DNA of 64,000 nucleotides, taken from Primulina eburnea. Lineage: Eukaryota > Streptophyta > Magnoliopsida > Lamiales > Gesneriaceae. The notes under the pieces were generated by a model. It searched no databases and was not told the origin of the DNA. It worked only from the letters and a program-made list of their open reading frames with translations. Of the stretch, positions 23,639-37,860 are shown piece after piece. A program made the translations under genes and the position numbers. The stretch covers positions 1 through 64,000 of the forward strand of contig NW_027330914.1 in the NCBI RefSeq assembly GCF_022965805.1. The letters are read 5' to 3'. Each line of letters starts with the position of its first letter. Position 1 is the stretch's first letter.

Positions 23639-26600
23639 TTGTTGTTTTCTACTACTTGTCATCCTCAAACGGATGGACAAACTGAAGTTGTAAATAGAAC
23701 TTTGGGAACACTTTTGCGTGCTATTCTTAAAAGAACTTGGACTGACATTTCTATAGACTTTATTTTGGAGTTGCCTAGGACTAAGAAGGGGAGTGATTCT
23801 ATTTATGGATTATTTTATGGGCTAAACTTTGCACAATAAAGTTGTAATCTACTACTTGTCATCCTCAAACGGATGGACAAACTGAAGTTGTCAATAGAAC
23901 TTTGGGAACACTTTTGCGTGCTATTCTTAAAAAGAACTTGGACTGACATTTCTATGGACTTTATTTTGGGGTTGCCTACGACTAAGAAGGGGAGGGATTC
24001 TATTATGGATTACTTTATGGGCTAAACTTTGCACAATAAAGTAGTAATATACTACTTGTCATCCTCAAACGGATGGACAAACTGAAGTTGTCAATAGAAC
24101 TTTGGGAACACTTCTATGTGCTATTCTTAAACAGAACTTGGATTAACATTTCTATGGACTTTATTTTGGGGTTGCCTAGGACTAAGAAGGGGAGGGATTC
24201 TATTTATGGATTACTTTATGGGCTAAACTTTGCACAATAAAGTTGTAATGTACTACTTGTCATCCTCAAACGAATGGACAAACTGAAGTTGTCAATAGAA
24301 CTTTGGGAACACTTTTGCGTGCTATTCTTAAAAGAACTTGGATTGAAATTTCTATGGACTTTATTTTGGTGTAGCCTAGGACTAAGAAGGGGAGGGATTC
24401 TATTTTTGGAATACTTTATGGGAAAAACTTGGCAAAAAATTGTTGTTTTCTACTACTTTTCATCCTCAAACGGATGGACAAACTGAAGTTGTAAATAGAA
24501 CTTTGGGAACACTTTTGCGTGCTATTCTTAAAAGAACTTTGACTGACATTTCTTGGACTTTATTTTCGGGTTGCCAAGGACTAAGAAGGGGTGGGATTCT
24601 ATTTATGGATTACTTTATGGGCTAAACTTTGCACAATAAAGTTGTAATCTACTACTTGTCATCCTCAAACGGATGGACAAACTGAAGTTGTCAATAGATC
24701 TTTGGGAACACTTTTGCGTGCTATTCTTAAAAAGAACTTGGACTGACATTTCTATGGACTTTATTTTGGGGTTGCCTAGGACTAAGAAGGGGAGGGATTC
24801 TATTTATGGATTACTTTATGGGCTAAACTTTGCACAATAAAGTTGTAATCTACTACTTGTCATCCTCAAACGGATGGACAAACTGAAGTCGTCAATAGAA
24901 CTTTGGGAACACTTCTGCGTGCTATTCTTAAAATGAACTTGGAGTGGCATTTCTATGGACTTTATTTCGGGGTTGCCTAGGACTAAGAAGGGGAGGGATT
25001 CTATTTATGGATTACTTTATGGGCTAAACTTTGCACAATAAAGTTGTAATCTACTACTTGTCATCTTCAAACGGATGGACAAACTGAAGTTGTCAATAGA
25101 ACTTTGGGAACACTTTTGCGTGCTATTCTTAAAAGAACTTGGATTGACATTTCTATGGACTTTATTTTGGGATAGCCTAGGACTAAGAAGGGGAGGGATT
25201 CTATTTTTGGAATACTTTATGGGCTGAACTTTGCACAATAAAGTTGTAATCTACTACTTGTCATCTTCAAACGGATGGACAAACTGAAGTTGTAAATAGA
25301 ACTTTGGGAACACTTTTGCGTGTTATTCTTAATAGAACTTGGATTGACATTTCTATAGACTTTATTTTGGGGTAGCCTAGGACTAAGAAGGGAGGGATTC
25401 TATTTATGGATTACTTTATGGTCAAAACTTTGCACAATAAAGTTGTAATCTACTACTTGTCATCCTCAAACGGATGGACAAACTGAAGTTGTCAATAGAA
25501 CTTTGGGAACACTTTTGCGTGCTATTCTTAAAAAAACTTGGACTGACATTTCTATGAACTTTATTTCGGGGTTGCCTAGGACTAAGAAGCGGAGGGATTC
25601 TATTTATGGATTACTTTATGGGCTAAACTTTGCACAATAAAGTAGTAATCTACTACTTGTCATCCTCAAACGGATGGACAAACTGAAGTTGTCAATAGAA
25701 CTTTGGGAACACTTTTGCGTGCTATTCTTAAAAAGAACTTGGACTGACATTTCTATGGACTTTATTTTGGGGTTGCCTAGGACTAAGAAGGGGAGGGATT
25801 CTATTTATGGATTACTTTATGGGCTAAACTTTGCACAATAAAGTAGTAATCTACTACATGTCATCCTCAAACGGATGGACAAACTGAAGTTGTCAATAGA
25901 ACTTTGGGAACACTTTTGCGTGCTATTCTTAAAAAGAACTTGGACTGACATTTCTATGGACTTTATTTTGGGGTTGCCTAGGACTAAGAAGGGGAGGGAT
26001 TCTATTTATGGATTACTTTATGGGCTAAACATTGCACAATAAAGTTGTAATCTACTACTTGTCATCCTCAAACGGATGGACAAACTGAAGTTGTCAATAG
26101 AACTTTGGGAACACTTCTGCGTGCTATTCTTAAAAAGAACTTGGAGTGACATTTCTATGGACTTTATTTTGGGGTTGCCTAGGACTAAAAAAGGGAGAGA
26201 TTCTATTTATGGATTACTTTATGGTCTAAACTTTGCACAATAAAGTTGTAATCTACTACTTGTCATCCTCAAACGGATGGACAAACTGAAGTTGTAAATA
26301 GAACTTTGGGAACACTTTTGCGTGCTATTCTTAATAGAACTTGGATTGACATTTCTATAGACTTTATTTTGGGGTAGCCTAGGACTAAGAAGGGGAGGTA
26401 TTCTATTTTTGGAATACTTTATGGGAAAAACTTGGAACAAAATTGTTGTTTTCTACTACTTGTCATCCTCAAACGGAAGGACAAACTGAAGTTGTAAATA
26501 GAACTTTGGGAACACTTTTGCGTGCTATTCTTAAAAGAACTTGGACTGACATTTCTATAGACTTTATTTTGGAGTTGCCTAGGACTAAGAAGGGGAGTGA

Positions 26601-29445
26601 TTCTATTTATGGATTACTTTATGGGCTAAACTTTGCACAATAAAGTAGTAATCTACTACTTGTCATCCTCAAACGGATGGACAAACTGAAGTTGTCAATA
26701 GAACTTTGGGAACACTTTTGCGTGCTATTCTTAAAAAGAACTTGGACTGACATTTCTATGGACTATTTTGGGGTTTCCTAGGACTAAGAAGGAGGGAGGG
26801 ATTCTATTTTTGGATTACTTTATGGGATAAACTTTGCTCAATATTGTCGTAATCTACTACTTTTCATCCTCAAACGGATGGACAAACTGAAGTTGTCAAT
26901 AGAACTTTGGGAACACTTTTGCGTGCTATTCTTAAAAAGAACTTGGACTGACATTTCTATGGACTTTATTTTGGGGTTGCCTTGGACTAAGAAGGGGATG
27001 CATTCTATTTTTTATTACTTTATGGAAAAATTGGCACAAAATTGTTGTTTTCTACTACTTGTCATCCTCAAACGGATGGACAAACTGAAGTTGTAAATAG
27101 AAATTTAGGAACACTTTTACGTGCTATTCTTAAAAGAACTTGGTCTGACATTTCTATAGACTTTATTTTGGAGTTGCCTATGACTAAGAAGGGGAGGGAT
27201 TCTATTTATGGATTACTTTATGGGCTAAACTTTGCACAATAAAGTTGTAATCTACTACTTGTCATCCTCAAACGGATGGACAAACTGAAGTTGTCAATAG
27301 AACTTTGGGAACACTTTTGCGTGCTATTCTTAAAAAGAACTTGGACTGACATTTCTATGGACTTTATTTTGGGGTTTCCTACGACTAAGAAGGGGAGGGA
27401 TTCTATTATGGATTACTTTATGGGCTAAACTTTGCACAATAAAGTAGTAATCTACTACTTGTCATCCTCAAACGGATGGACAAACTGAAGTTGTCAATAG
27501 AACTTTGGGAACACTTCTATGTGCTATTCTTAAAAAGAACTTGGATGGACATTTTTATGGACTTTATTTTGGGGTTGCCTAGGACTAAGAAGGGGAGGGA
27601 TTCTATTTATGGATTACTTTATGGGCTAAACTTTGCACAATAAAGTTGTAATGTACTACTTGTCATCCTCAAACGAATGGACAAACTGAAGTTGTCAATA
27701 GAACTTTGGGAACACTTTTGCGTGCTATTCTTAAAAGAACTTGGATTGAAATTTCTATGGACTTTATTTTGGTGTAGCCTAGGACTAAGAAGGGGAGGGA
27801 TTCTATTTTTGGAATACTTTATGGGAAAAACTTGGCAAAAAATTGTTGTTTTCTACTACTTTTCATCCTCAAACGGATGGACAAACTGAAGTTGTAAATA
27901 AAACTTTGAGAACACTTTTGCGTGCTATTCTTAAAAGAACTTTGACTGACATTTCTATGGACTTTATTTTCGGGTTGCCAAGGACTAAGAAGGGGTGGGA
28001 TTCTATTTATGGATTACTTTATGGGCTAAACTTTGCACAATAAAGTTGTAATCTACTACTTGTCATCCTCAAACGGATGGACAAACTGAAGTTGTCAATA
28101 GAACTTTGGGAACACTTCTGCGTGCTATTCTTAAAAAGAATTGGAGTGACATTTCTATGGACTTTATTTCGGGGTTGCCTAGGACTAAGAAGGGGAGGGA
28201 TTCTATTTATGGATTACTTTATGGGCTAAACTTTGCACAATAAAGTTGTAATCTACTACTTGTCATCCTCAAACGGATGGACAAACTGAAGTTGTCAATA
28301 GAACTTTGGGAACACTTTTGCGTGCTATTCTTAAAAGAACTTGGATTGACATTTCTATGGACTTTATTTTGGGATAGCCTAGGACTAAGAAGGGGAGGGA
28401 TTCTATTTTTGGAATACTTTATGGGAAAAACTTGGCAAAAAATTGTTGTAATCTACTACTTGTCATCCTCAAACGGATGGACAAACTGAAGTTGTCAATA
28501 GAACTTTGGGAACACTTCTGCGTGCTATTCTTAAAAAGAACTTGGAGTGACATTTCTATGGACTTTATTTTGGGGTTGCCTAGGACTAAAAAAGGGAGAG
28601 ATTCTATTTATGGATTACTTTATGGTCTAAACTTTGCACAATAAAGTTGTAATCCACTACTTGTCATCCTCAAACGGATGGACAAACTGAAGTTGTCAAT
28701 AGAACTTTGGGAACACTTTTGCGTGCTATTCTTAAAAAGAACTTGGACTGACATTTCTATGGACTTTATTTCGGGGTTGCCTAGGACTAAGAAGCGGAGG
28801 GATTCTATTTATGGATTACTTTATGGGCTAAACTTTGCACAATAAAGTAGTAATCTACTACTTGTCATCCTCAAACGGATGGACAAACTGAAGTTGTCAA
28901 TAGAACTTTGGGAACACTTTTGCGTGCTATTCTTAAAAAGAACTTGGACTGACATTTCTATGGACTTTATTTTGGGGTTGCCTAGGACTAAGAAGGGGAG
29001 GGATTCTATTTATGGATTACTTTATGGGCTAAACTTTGCACAATAAAGTAGTAATCTACTACTTGTCATCCTCAAACGGATGGACAAACTGAAGTTGTCA
29101 ATAGAACTTTGGGAACACTTTTGCGTGCTATTCTTAAAAAGAACTTGGACTGACATTTCTATGGACTTTATTTTGGGGTTGCCTAGGATTAAGAAGGGGA
29201 GACATTCTATTTTGGATTACTTTATGAGCTAAACTTTGCACAATAAAGTTGTAATCTACTACTTGTCATCTTCAAACGGATGGACAAACTGAAGTTGTAA
29301 ATATAACTTTGGGAACACTTTTGCGTTCTATTCTTAATAGAACTTGGATTGACATTTCTATAGACTTTATTTTGGGGTAGCCTAGGACTAAGAAGGGGAG
29401 GGATTCTATTTTTGGAATACTTTATGGGAAAAACTTGGAACAAAA
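23639..29445 (+). repeat. 29-monomer higher-order unit, first full copy
   Basis: Diagnostic monomers at 23639, 24274, 25017, 26219, 26878, 27677 and 28277 recur 5,807-5,808 bp later in the same order with nearly identical translations. One shared marker is a TGGATTATTTTATGG spacer in the first monomer. 5,807/29 gives 200.2 bp per monomer. Confidence 0.85.
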
Positions 29446-32400
29446 TTGTTGTTTTCTACTACTTGTCATCCTCAAACGGATGGACAAACTGAAGTTGTAA
29501 ATAGAACTTTGGGAACACTTTTGCGTGCTATTCTTAAAAGAACTTGGACTGACATTTCTATAGACTTTATTTTGGAGTTGCCTAGGACTAAGAAGGGGAG
29601 TGATTCTATTTATGGATTATTTTATGGGCTAAACTTTGCACAATAAAGTTGTAATCTACTACTTGTCATCCTCAAACGGATGGACAAACTGAAGTTGTCA
29701 ATAGAACTTTGGGAACACTTTTGCGTGCTATTCTTAAAAAGAACTTGGACTGACATTTCTATGGACTTTATTTTGGGGTTGCCTACGACTAAGAAGGGGA
29801 GGGATTCTATTATGGATTACTTTATGGGCTAAACTTTGCACAATAAAGTAGTAATATACTACTTGTCATCCTCAAACGGATGGACAAACTGAAGTTGTCA
29901 ATAGAACTTTGGGAACACTTCTATGTGCTTTTCTTAAACAGAACTTGGATTAACATTTCTATGGACTTTATTTTGGGGTTGCCTAGGACTAAGAAGGGGA
30001 GGGATTCTATTTATGGATTACTTTATGGGCTAAACTTTGCACAATAAAGTTGTAATGTACTACTTGTCATCCTCAAACGAATGGACAAACTGAAGTTGTC
30101 AATAGAACTTTGGGAACACTTTTGCGTGCTATTCTTAAAAGAACTTGGATTGAAATTTCTATGGACTTTATTTTGGTGTAGCCTAGGACTAAGAAGGGGA
30201 GGGATTCTATTTTTGGAATACTTTATGGGAAAAACTTGGCAAAAAATTGTTGTTTTCTACTACTTTTCATCCTCAAACGGATGGACAAACTGAAGTTGTA
30301 AATAGAACTTTGGGAACACTTTTGCGTGCTATTCTTAAAAGAACTTTGACTGACATTTCTTGGACTTTATTTTCGGGTTGCCAAGGACTAAGAAGGGGTG
30401 GGATTCTATTTATGGATTACTTTATGGGCTAAACTTTGCACAATAAAGTTGTAATCTACTACTTGTCATCCTCAAACGGATGGACAAACTGAAGTTGTCA
30501 ATAGATCTTTGGGAACACTTTTGCGTGCTATTCTTAAAAAGAACTTGGACTGACATTTCTATGGACTTTATTTTGGGGTTGCCTAGGACTAAGAAGGGGA
30601 GGGATTCTATTTATGGATTACTTTATGGGCTAAACTTTGCACAATAAAGTTGTAATCTACTACTTGTCATCCTCAAACGGATGGACAAACTGAAGTCGTC
30701 AATAGAACTTTGGGAACACTTCTGCGTGCTATTCTTAAAATGAACTTGGAGTGGCATTTCTATGGACTTTATTTCGGGGTTGCCTAGGACTAAGAAGGGG
30801 AGGGATTCTATTTATGGATTACTTTATGGGCTAAACTTTGCACAATAAAGTTGTAATCTACTACTTGTCATCCTCAAACGGATGGACAAACTGAAGTTGT
30901 CAATAGAACTTTGGGAACACTTTTGCGTGCTATTCTTAAAAGAACTTGGATTGACATTTCTATGGACTTTATTTTGGGATAGCCTAGGACTAAGAAGGGG
31001 AGGGATTCTATTTTTGGAATACTTTATGGGCTGAACTTTGCACAATAAAGTTGTAATCTACTACTTGTCATCTTCAAACGGATGGACAAACTGAAGTTGT
31101 AAATAGAACTTTGGGAACACTTTTGCGTGTTATTCTTAATAGAACTTGGATTGACATTTCTATAGACTTTATTTTGGGGTAGCCTAGGACTAAGAAGGGA
31201 GGGATTCTATTTATGGATTACTTTATGGTCAAAACTTTGCACAATAAAGTTGTAATCTACTACTTGTCATCCTCAAACGGATGGACAAACTGAAGTTGTC
31301 AATAGAACTTTGGGAACACTTTTGCGTGCTATTCTTAAAAAGAACTTGGACTGACATTTCTATGAACTTTATTTCGGGGTTGCCTAGGACTAAGAAGCGG
31401 AGGGATTCTATTTATGGATTACTTTATGGGCTAAACTTTGCACAATAAAGTAGTAATCTACTACTTGTCATCCTCAAACGGATGGACAAACTGAAGTTGT
31501 CAATAGAACTTTGGGAACACTTTTGCGTGCTATTCTTAAAAAGAACTTGGACTGACATTTCTATGGACTTTATTTTGGGGTTGCCTAGGACTAAGAAGGG
31601 GAGGGATTCTATTTATGGATTACTTTATGGGCTAAACTTTGCACAATAAAGTAGTAATCTACTACATGTCATCCTCAAACGGATGGACAAACTGAAGTTG
31701 TCAATAGAACTTTGGGAACACTTTTGCGTGCTATTCTTAAAAAGAACTTGGACTGACATTTCTATGGACTTTATTTTGGGGTTGCCTAGGACTAAGAAGG
31801 GGAGGGATTCTATTTATGGATTACTTTATGGGCTAAACTTTGCACAATAAAGTTGTAATCTACTACTTGTCATCCTCAAACGGATGGACAAACTGAAGTT
31901 GTCAATAGAACTTTGGGAACACTTCTGCGTGCTATTCTTAAAAAGAACTTGGAGTGACATTTCTATGGACTTTATTTTGGGGTTGCCTAGGACTAAAAAA
32001 GGGAGAGATTCTATTTATGGATTACTTTATGGTCTAAACTTTGCACAATAAAGTTGTAATCTACTACTTGTCATCCTCAAACGGATGGACAAACTGAAGT
32101 TGTAAATAGAACTTTGGGAACACTTTTGCGTGCTATTCTTAATAGAACTTGGATTGACATTTCTATAGACTTTATTTTGGGGTAGCCTAGGACTAAGAAG
32201 GGGAGGTATTCTATTTTTGGAATACTTTATGGGAAAAACTTGGAACAAAATTGTTGTTTTCTACTACTTGTCATCCTCAAACGGAAGGACAAACTGAAGT
32301 TGTAAATAGAACTTTGGGAACACTTTTGCGTGCTATTCTTAAAAGAACTTGGACTGACATTTCTATAGACTTTATTTTGGAGTTGCCTAGGACTAAGAAG

Positions 32401-35253
32401 GGGAGTGATTCTATTTATGGATTACTTTATGGGCTAAACTTTGCACAATAAAGTAGTAATCTACTACTTGTCATCCTCAAACGGATGGACAAACTGAAGT
32501 TGTCAATAGAACTTTGGGAACACTTTTGCGTGCTATTCTTAAAAAGAACTTGGACTGACATTTCTATGGACTATTTTGGGGTTTCCTAGGACTAAGAAGG
32601 AGGGAGGGATTCTATTTTTGGATTACTTTATGGGATAAACTTTGCTCAATATTGTCGTAATCTACTACTTTTCATCCTCAAACGGATGGACAAACTGAAG
32701 TTGTCAATAGAACTTTGGGAACACTTTTGCGTGCTATTCTTAAAAAGAACTTGGACTGACATTTCTATGGACTTTATTTTGGGGTTGCCTTGGACTAAGA
32801 AGGGGATGCATTCTATTTTTTATTACTTTATGGAAAAATTGGCACAAAATTGTTGTTTTCTACTACTTGTCATCCTCAAACGGATGGACAAACTGAAGTT
32901 GTAAATAGAAATTTGGGAACACTTTTACGTGCTATTCTTAAAAGAACTTGGTCTGACATTTCTATAGACTTTATTTTGGAGTTGCCTATGACTAAGAAGG
33001 GGAGGGATTCTATTTATGGATTACTTTATGGGCTAAACTTTGCACAATAAAGTTGTAATCTACTACTTGTCATCCTCAAACGGATGGACAAACTGAAGTT
33101 GTCAATAGAACTTTGGGAACACTTTTGCGTGCTATTCTTAAAAAGAACTTGGACTGACATTTCTATGGACTTTATTTTGGGGTTGCCTACGACTAAGAAG
33201 GGGAGGGATTCTATTATGGATTACTTTATGGGCTAAACTTTGCACAATAAAGTAGTAATCTACTACTTGTCATCCTCAAACGGATGGACAAACTGAAGTT
33301 GTCAATAGAACTTTGGGAACACTTCTATGTGCTATTCTTAAAAAGAACTTGGATGGACATTTTTATGGACTTTATTTTGGGGTTGCCTAGGACTAAGAAG
33401 GGGAGGGATTCTATTTATGGATTACTTTATGGGCTAAACTTTGCACAATAAAGTTGTAATGTACTACTTGTCATCCTCAAACGAATGGACAAACTGAAGT
33501 TGTCAATAGAACTTTGGGAACACTTTTGCGTGCTATTCTTAAAAGAACTTGGATTGAAATTTCTATGGACTTTATTTTGGTGTAGCCTAGGACTAAGAAG
33601 GGGAGGGATTCTATTTTTGGAATACTTTATGGGAAAAACTTGGCAAAAAATTTTTGTTTTCTACTACTTTTCATCCTCAAACGGATGGACAAACTGAAGT
33701 TGTAAATAAAACTTTGAGAACACTTTTGCGTGCTATTCTTAAAAGAACTTTGACTGACATTTCTATGGACTTTATTTTCGGGTTGCCAAGGACTAAGAAG
33801 GGGTGGGATTCTATTTATGGATTACTTTATGGGCTAAACTTTGCACAATAAAGTTGTAATCTACTACTTGTCATCCTCAAACGGATGGACAAACTGAAGT
33901 TGTCAATAGAACTTTGGGAACACTTCTGCGTGCTATTCTTAAAAAGAATTGGAGTGACATTTCTATGGACTTTATTTCGGGGTTGCCTAGGACTAAGAAG
34001 GGGAGGGATTCTATTTATGGATTACTTTATGGGCTAAACTTTGCACAATAAAGTTGTAATCTACTACTTGTCATCCTCAAACGGATGGACAAACTGAAGT
34101 TGTCAATAGAACTTTGGGAACACTTTTGCGTGCTATTCTTAAAAGAACTTGGATTGACATTTCTATGGACTTTATTTTGGGATAGCCTAGGACTAAGAAG
34201 GGGAGGGATTCTATTTTTGGAATACTTTATGGGAAAAACTTGGCACAAAATTGTTGTTTTCTACTACTTGTCATCCTCAAACAGATGGACAAACTGAAGT
34301 TGAAAATAGAACTTTGGGAACACTTTTGCGTGCTATACTTAAAAAGAACTTGGACTGACATTTTAATGGACTTTATTTTGGGGTTGCCTAGGACTAAAAA
34401 AGGGAGAGATTCTATTTATGGATTACTTTATGGTCTAAGCTTTGCACAATAAAGTTGTAATCTACGACTTGTCATCCTCAAACGGATGGACAAACTGAAG
34501 TTGTCAATAGAACTTTGGGAACACTTTTGCGTGCTATTCTTAAAAAGAACTTGGACTGACATTTCTATGGACTTTATTTCGGGGTTGCCTAGGACTAAGA
34601 AGCGGAGGGATTCTATTTATGGATTACTTTATGGGCTAAACTTTGCACAATAAAGTAGTAATCTACTACTTGTCATCCTCAAACGGATGGACAAACTGAA
34701 GTTGTCAATAGAACTTTGGGAACACTTTTGCGTGCTATTCTTAAAAAGAACTTGGACTGACATTTCTATGGACTTTATTTTGGGGTTGCCTAGGACTAAG
34801 AAGGGGAGGGATTCTATTTATGGATTACTTTATGGGCTAAACTTTGCACAATAAAGTAGTAATCTACTACTTGTCATCCTCAAACGGATGGACAAACTGA
34901 AGTTGTCAATAGAACTTTGGGAACACTTTTGCGTGCTATTCTTAAAAAGAACTTGGACTGACATTTCTATGGACTTTATTTTGGGGTTGCCTAGGACTAA
35001 GAAGGGGAGGCATTCTATTTTGGATTACTTTATGAGCTAAACTTTGCACAATAAAGTTGTAATCTACTACTTGTCATCTTCAAACGGATGGACAAACTGA
35101 AGTTGTAAATAGAACTTTGGGAACACTTTTGCGTGCTATTCTTAATAGAACTTGGATTGACATTTCTATAGACTTTATTTTGGGGTAGCCTAGGACTAAG
35201 AAGGGGAGGGATTCTATTTTTGGAATACTTTATGGGAAAAACTTGGAACAAAA
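29446..35253 (+). repeat. 29-monomer higher-order unit, second full copy
   Basis: Repeats the monomer order of 23639-29445. A third partial unit starts at 35254 and is cut by element 2 at 36107. In copy A the same unit is seen from about 3982 to 9786, with its later part duplicated again by the 3,404-bp event. Confidence 0.85.
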
Positions 35254-36101
35254 TTGTTGTTTTCTACTACTTGTCATCCTCAAACGGATGGACAAACTGA
35301 AGTTGTAAATAGAACTTTGGGAACACTTTTGCGTGCTATTCTTAAAAGAACTTGGACTGACATTTCTATAGACTTTATTTTGGAGTTGCCTAGGACTAAG
35401 AAGGGGAGTGATTCTATTTATGGATTACTTTATGGGCTAAACTTTGCACAATAAAGTTGTAATCTACTACTTGTCATCCTCAAACGGATGGACAAACTGA
35501 AGTTGTCAATAGAACTTTGGGAACACTTTTGCGTGCTATTCTTAAAAAGAACTTGGACTGACATTTATATGGACTTTATTTTGGGGTTGCCTACGACTAA
35601 GAAGGGGAGGGATTCTATTATGGATTACTTTATGGGATAAACTTTGCACAATAAAGTAGTAATATACTACTTGTCATCCTCAAACGGATGGACAAACTGA
35701 AGTTGTCAATAGAACTTTGGGAACACTTCTATGTGCTATTCTTAAAAAGAACTTGGATTAACATTTCTATGGACTTTATTTTGGGGTTGCCTAGGACTAA
35801 GAAGGGGACGGATTCTATTTATGGATTACTTTATGGGCTAAACTTTGCACAATAAAGTTGTAATGTACTACTTGTCATCCTCAAACGAATGGACAAACTG
35901 AAGTTGTCAATAGAACTTTGGGAACACTTTTGCGTGCTATTCTTAAAAGAACTTGGATTGAAATTTCTATGGACTTTATTTTGGTGTAGCCTAGGACTAA
36001 GAAGGGGAGGGATTCTATTTTTGGAATACTTTATGGGAAAAACTTGGCAAAAAATTGTTGTTTTCTACTACTTTTCATCTTCAAACGGATGGACAAACTG
36101 A

Positions 36102-36106
36102 AGTTG
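36102..36106. repeat. Left target-site duplication of element 2 (AGTTG)
   Basis: Same sequence and same satellite context as the element 1 TSD; partner at 43947-43951. An identical TSD in an identical flank is expected if the element was copied with its surroundings. Confidence 0.92.
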
Positions 36107-37727
36107 TGTAATAGCCGAGCCCGGTGTACGGTACGGTTTAAGCTTTATTGTGTTAATTGGGTTTATGATTAGTCGTTTATAGTTGTGTTTTGGGCTATAG
36201 TATTATTGGTTATTATTTATTTGAGGTATTAGTTGGTGTTGATTGTTCGTTTCAGCGTTTCGGATCGATTTTAGTTGAGTTTGTACTGTTCATTGCCGTG
36301 AGTAGAGTGCACCCGCGCTCTTAGATGAGTGCCCCCGCGGTGTACTATTCATCATTTTGCATTTTGAGGGCCGTGGCATGACCGCACCCGCGGCAGTGCA
36401 AGGACCGCACCCGCGGTGTGCACCGCACCCGCGGTAATTGTAGCACCGCACCCGCGGTGATCGTGCATGAGAATTATTTTGGTATGCCGAGAGCATGGCG
36501 CACCCGCGGTGCTTGTGTTGGCGCACCCGCGGTGTAAGTATGGGCGAGTTTTTAAGTCACTTTTTGGGAGTTGTTGGCCATACCTTATCCTATTCCTTCT
36601 CTTCTTTACCGATTTTCTCTCCATTGGCAAGGGTTTTCATCCATTTCTTTAGCTTCCTACCTTTGATTCTTGGAGTTATTTGGATTTCCGACTTGAGATC
36701 ATCGTTCTCCGTGGTATAAGGAAGCTTAGGTAAGTTTTTGGTGCGATTCTAACGAGGTTTTGAGTTAAGGGTTATTTTGGATTTGATGTTTGAGTTGTTT
36801 AATGGATTATTTGGCTTGTACTTGTGGATCTAGAGTTGATATTGGTGTTATTTATGGATTATTGTTGTAGGTGGTGTACCAAGAGCTTATTTGAGGTGTT
36901 CTATTGGTTGTAAGTGGAATTTCATCCTTTTTGCTCACATGATATTATATGTATTGTGTTTTAAAGGTTTCAAAGTGTTATTCCCTTCCATTGATCCATT
37001 GTTATGTATTGATTTCATTGATTATCTATTGGAGGCATTGATGTCTCACTATTGTTAAAAAGGGAATACAAGAGATATTATGAGATTGCGAAACGACGGC
37101 CTTAAATGCTATTGAGAATTCAAATGTTTTATTGGATTGATTAATCATAGCCATAGCATTGCATGCAATTAGATGATCATCGACCATAGGCTTTTATCCC
37201 CTCACAGTTATCGATTTATATCGATGGGATATTGGCAACCACAGTCACAGATACTATTGATATCAATCCAACCATAGAAAAGAGAAATACCATCGTTTTG
37301 CTATCTATTGCCATTGCTATTGCTACAGTTATTGCTACGTTATTCATGTTTCAGAGTCGATGGTATTTATGATTTAAAAGCCATGTTTTACAGTGTATAC
37401 TATGTATCATTGCTATGTAAGAGTTCCACTTGCTGAGATTTATTCTCATTTCAGTTATTTTTCATGTGATGCAGATAAGAGCGACGGACCGGGACGTTGA
37501 CTGTGGATGGGGGTCATATGCATACGAAGATTGGAAGGATGATTATTTTGTACCACTTTGTAACATGATCACACTAATGATATTTTGTATTTTGTTATGT
37601 CATTGGAATGATCATGTTGTTATTTTGTAAACACTTTTATAAAAATGTAATTTTGAAACTCCTTCCATGTTTGAAAGAAAATTTTAAATTCCGCTGTATT
37701 TTAATTATATCGGGTCAGGGTGTCACA
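36107..37727 (+). repeat. Element 2 5' LTR
   Basis: 1,621 bp, TG...CA termini. It has the same GC-rich repeat cluster (about 36309-36538) as element 1. Confidence 0.95.
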
Positions 37728-37732
37728 TTTAG

Positions 37733-37744
37733 TGGTATCAGAGC
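37733..37744 (+). promoter_or_regulatory. Element 2 primer-binding site (initiator tRNA-Met)
   Basis: TGGTATCAGAGC, five bases after the LTR, as in element 1. Confidence 0.9.
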
Positions 37745-37860
37745 GGTGTTCTTCGGACCAATGCATATGACTTCGTCTACTTTCAACTGTCCGGGTATGT
37801 TTTCTTGCATCTATCCATTGTTATATTTATTAATTGGTGTCTTGTGAGCAATTGTAGAGT

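Larger units (their letters stand above)
21884..36106 (+). repeat. Integrase-derived satellite array, block 2 (~71 monomers)
   Basis: 14,223 bp of the same 200-201-bp monomer in the same orientation, between elements 1 and 2. It contains the copy A/copy B junction near 23603 and two full 29-monomer higher-order units. No other gene or element was seen inside. Confidence 0.95.
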
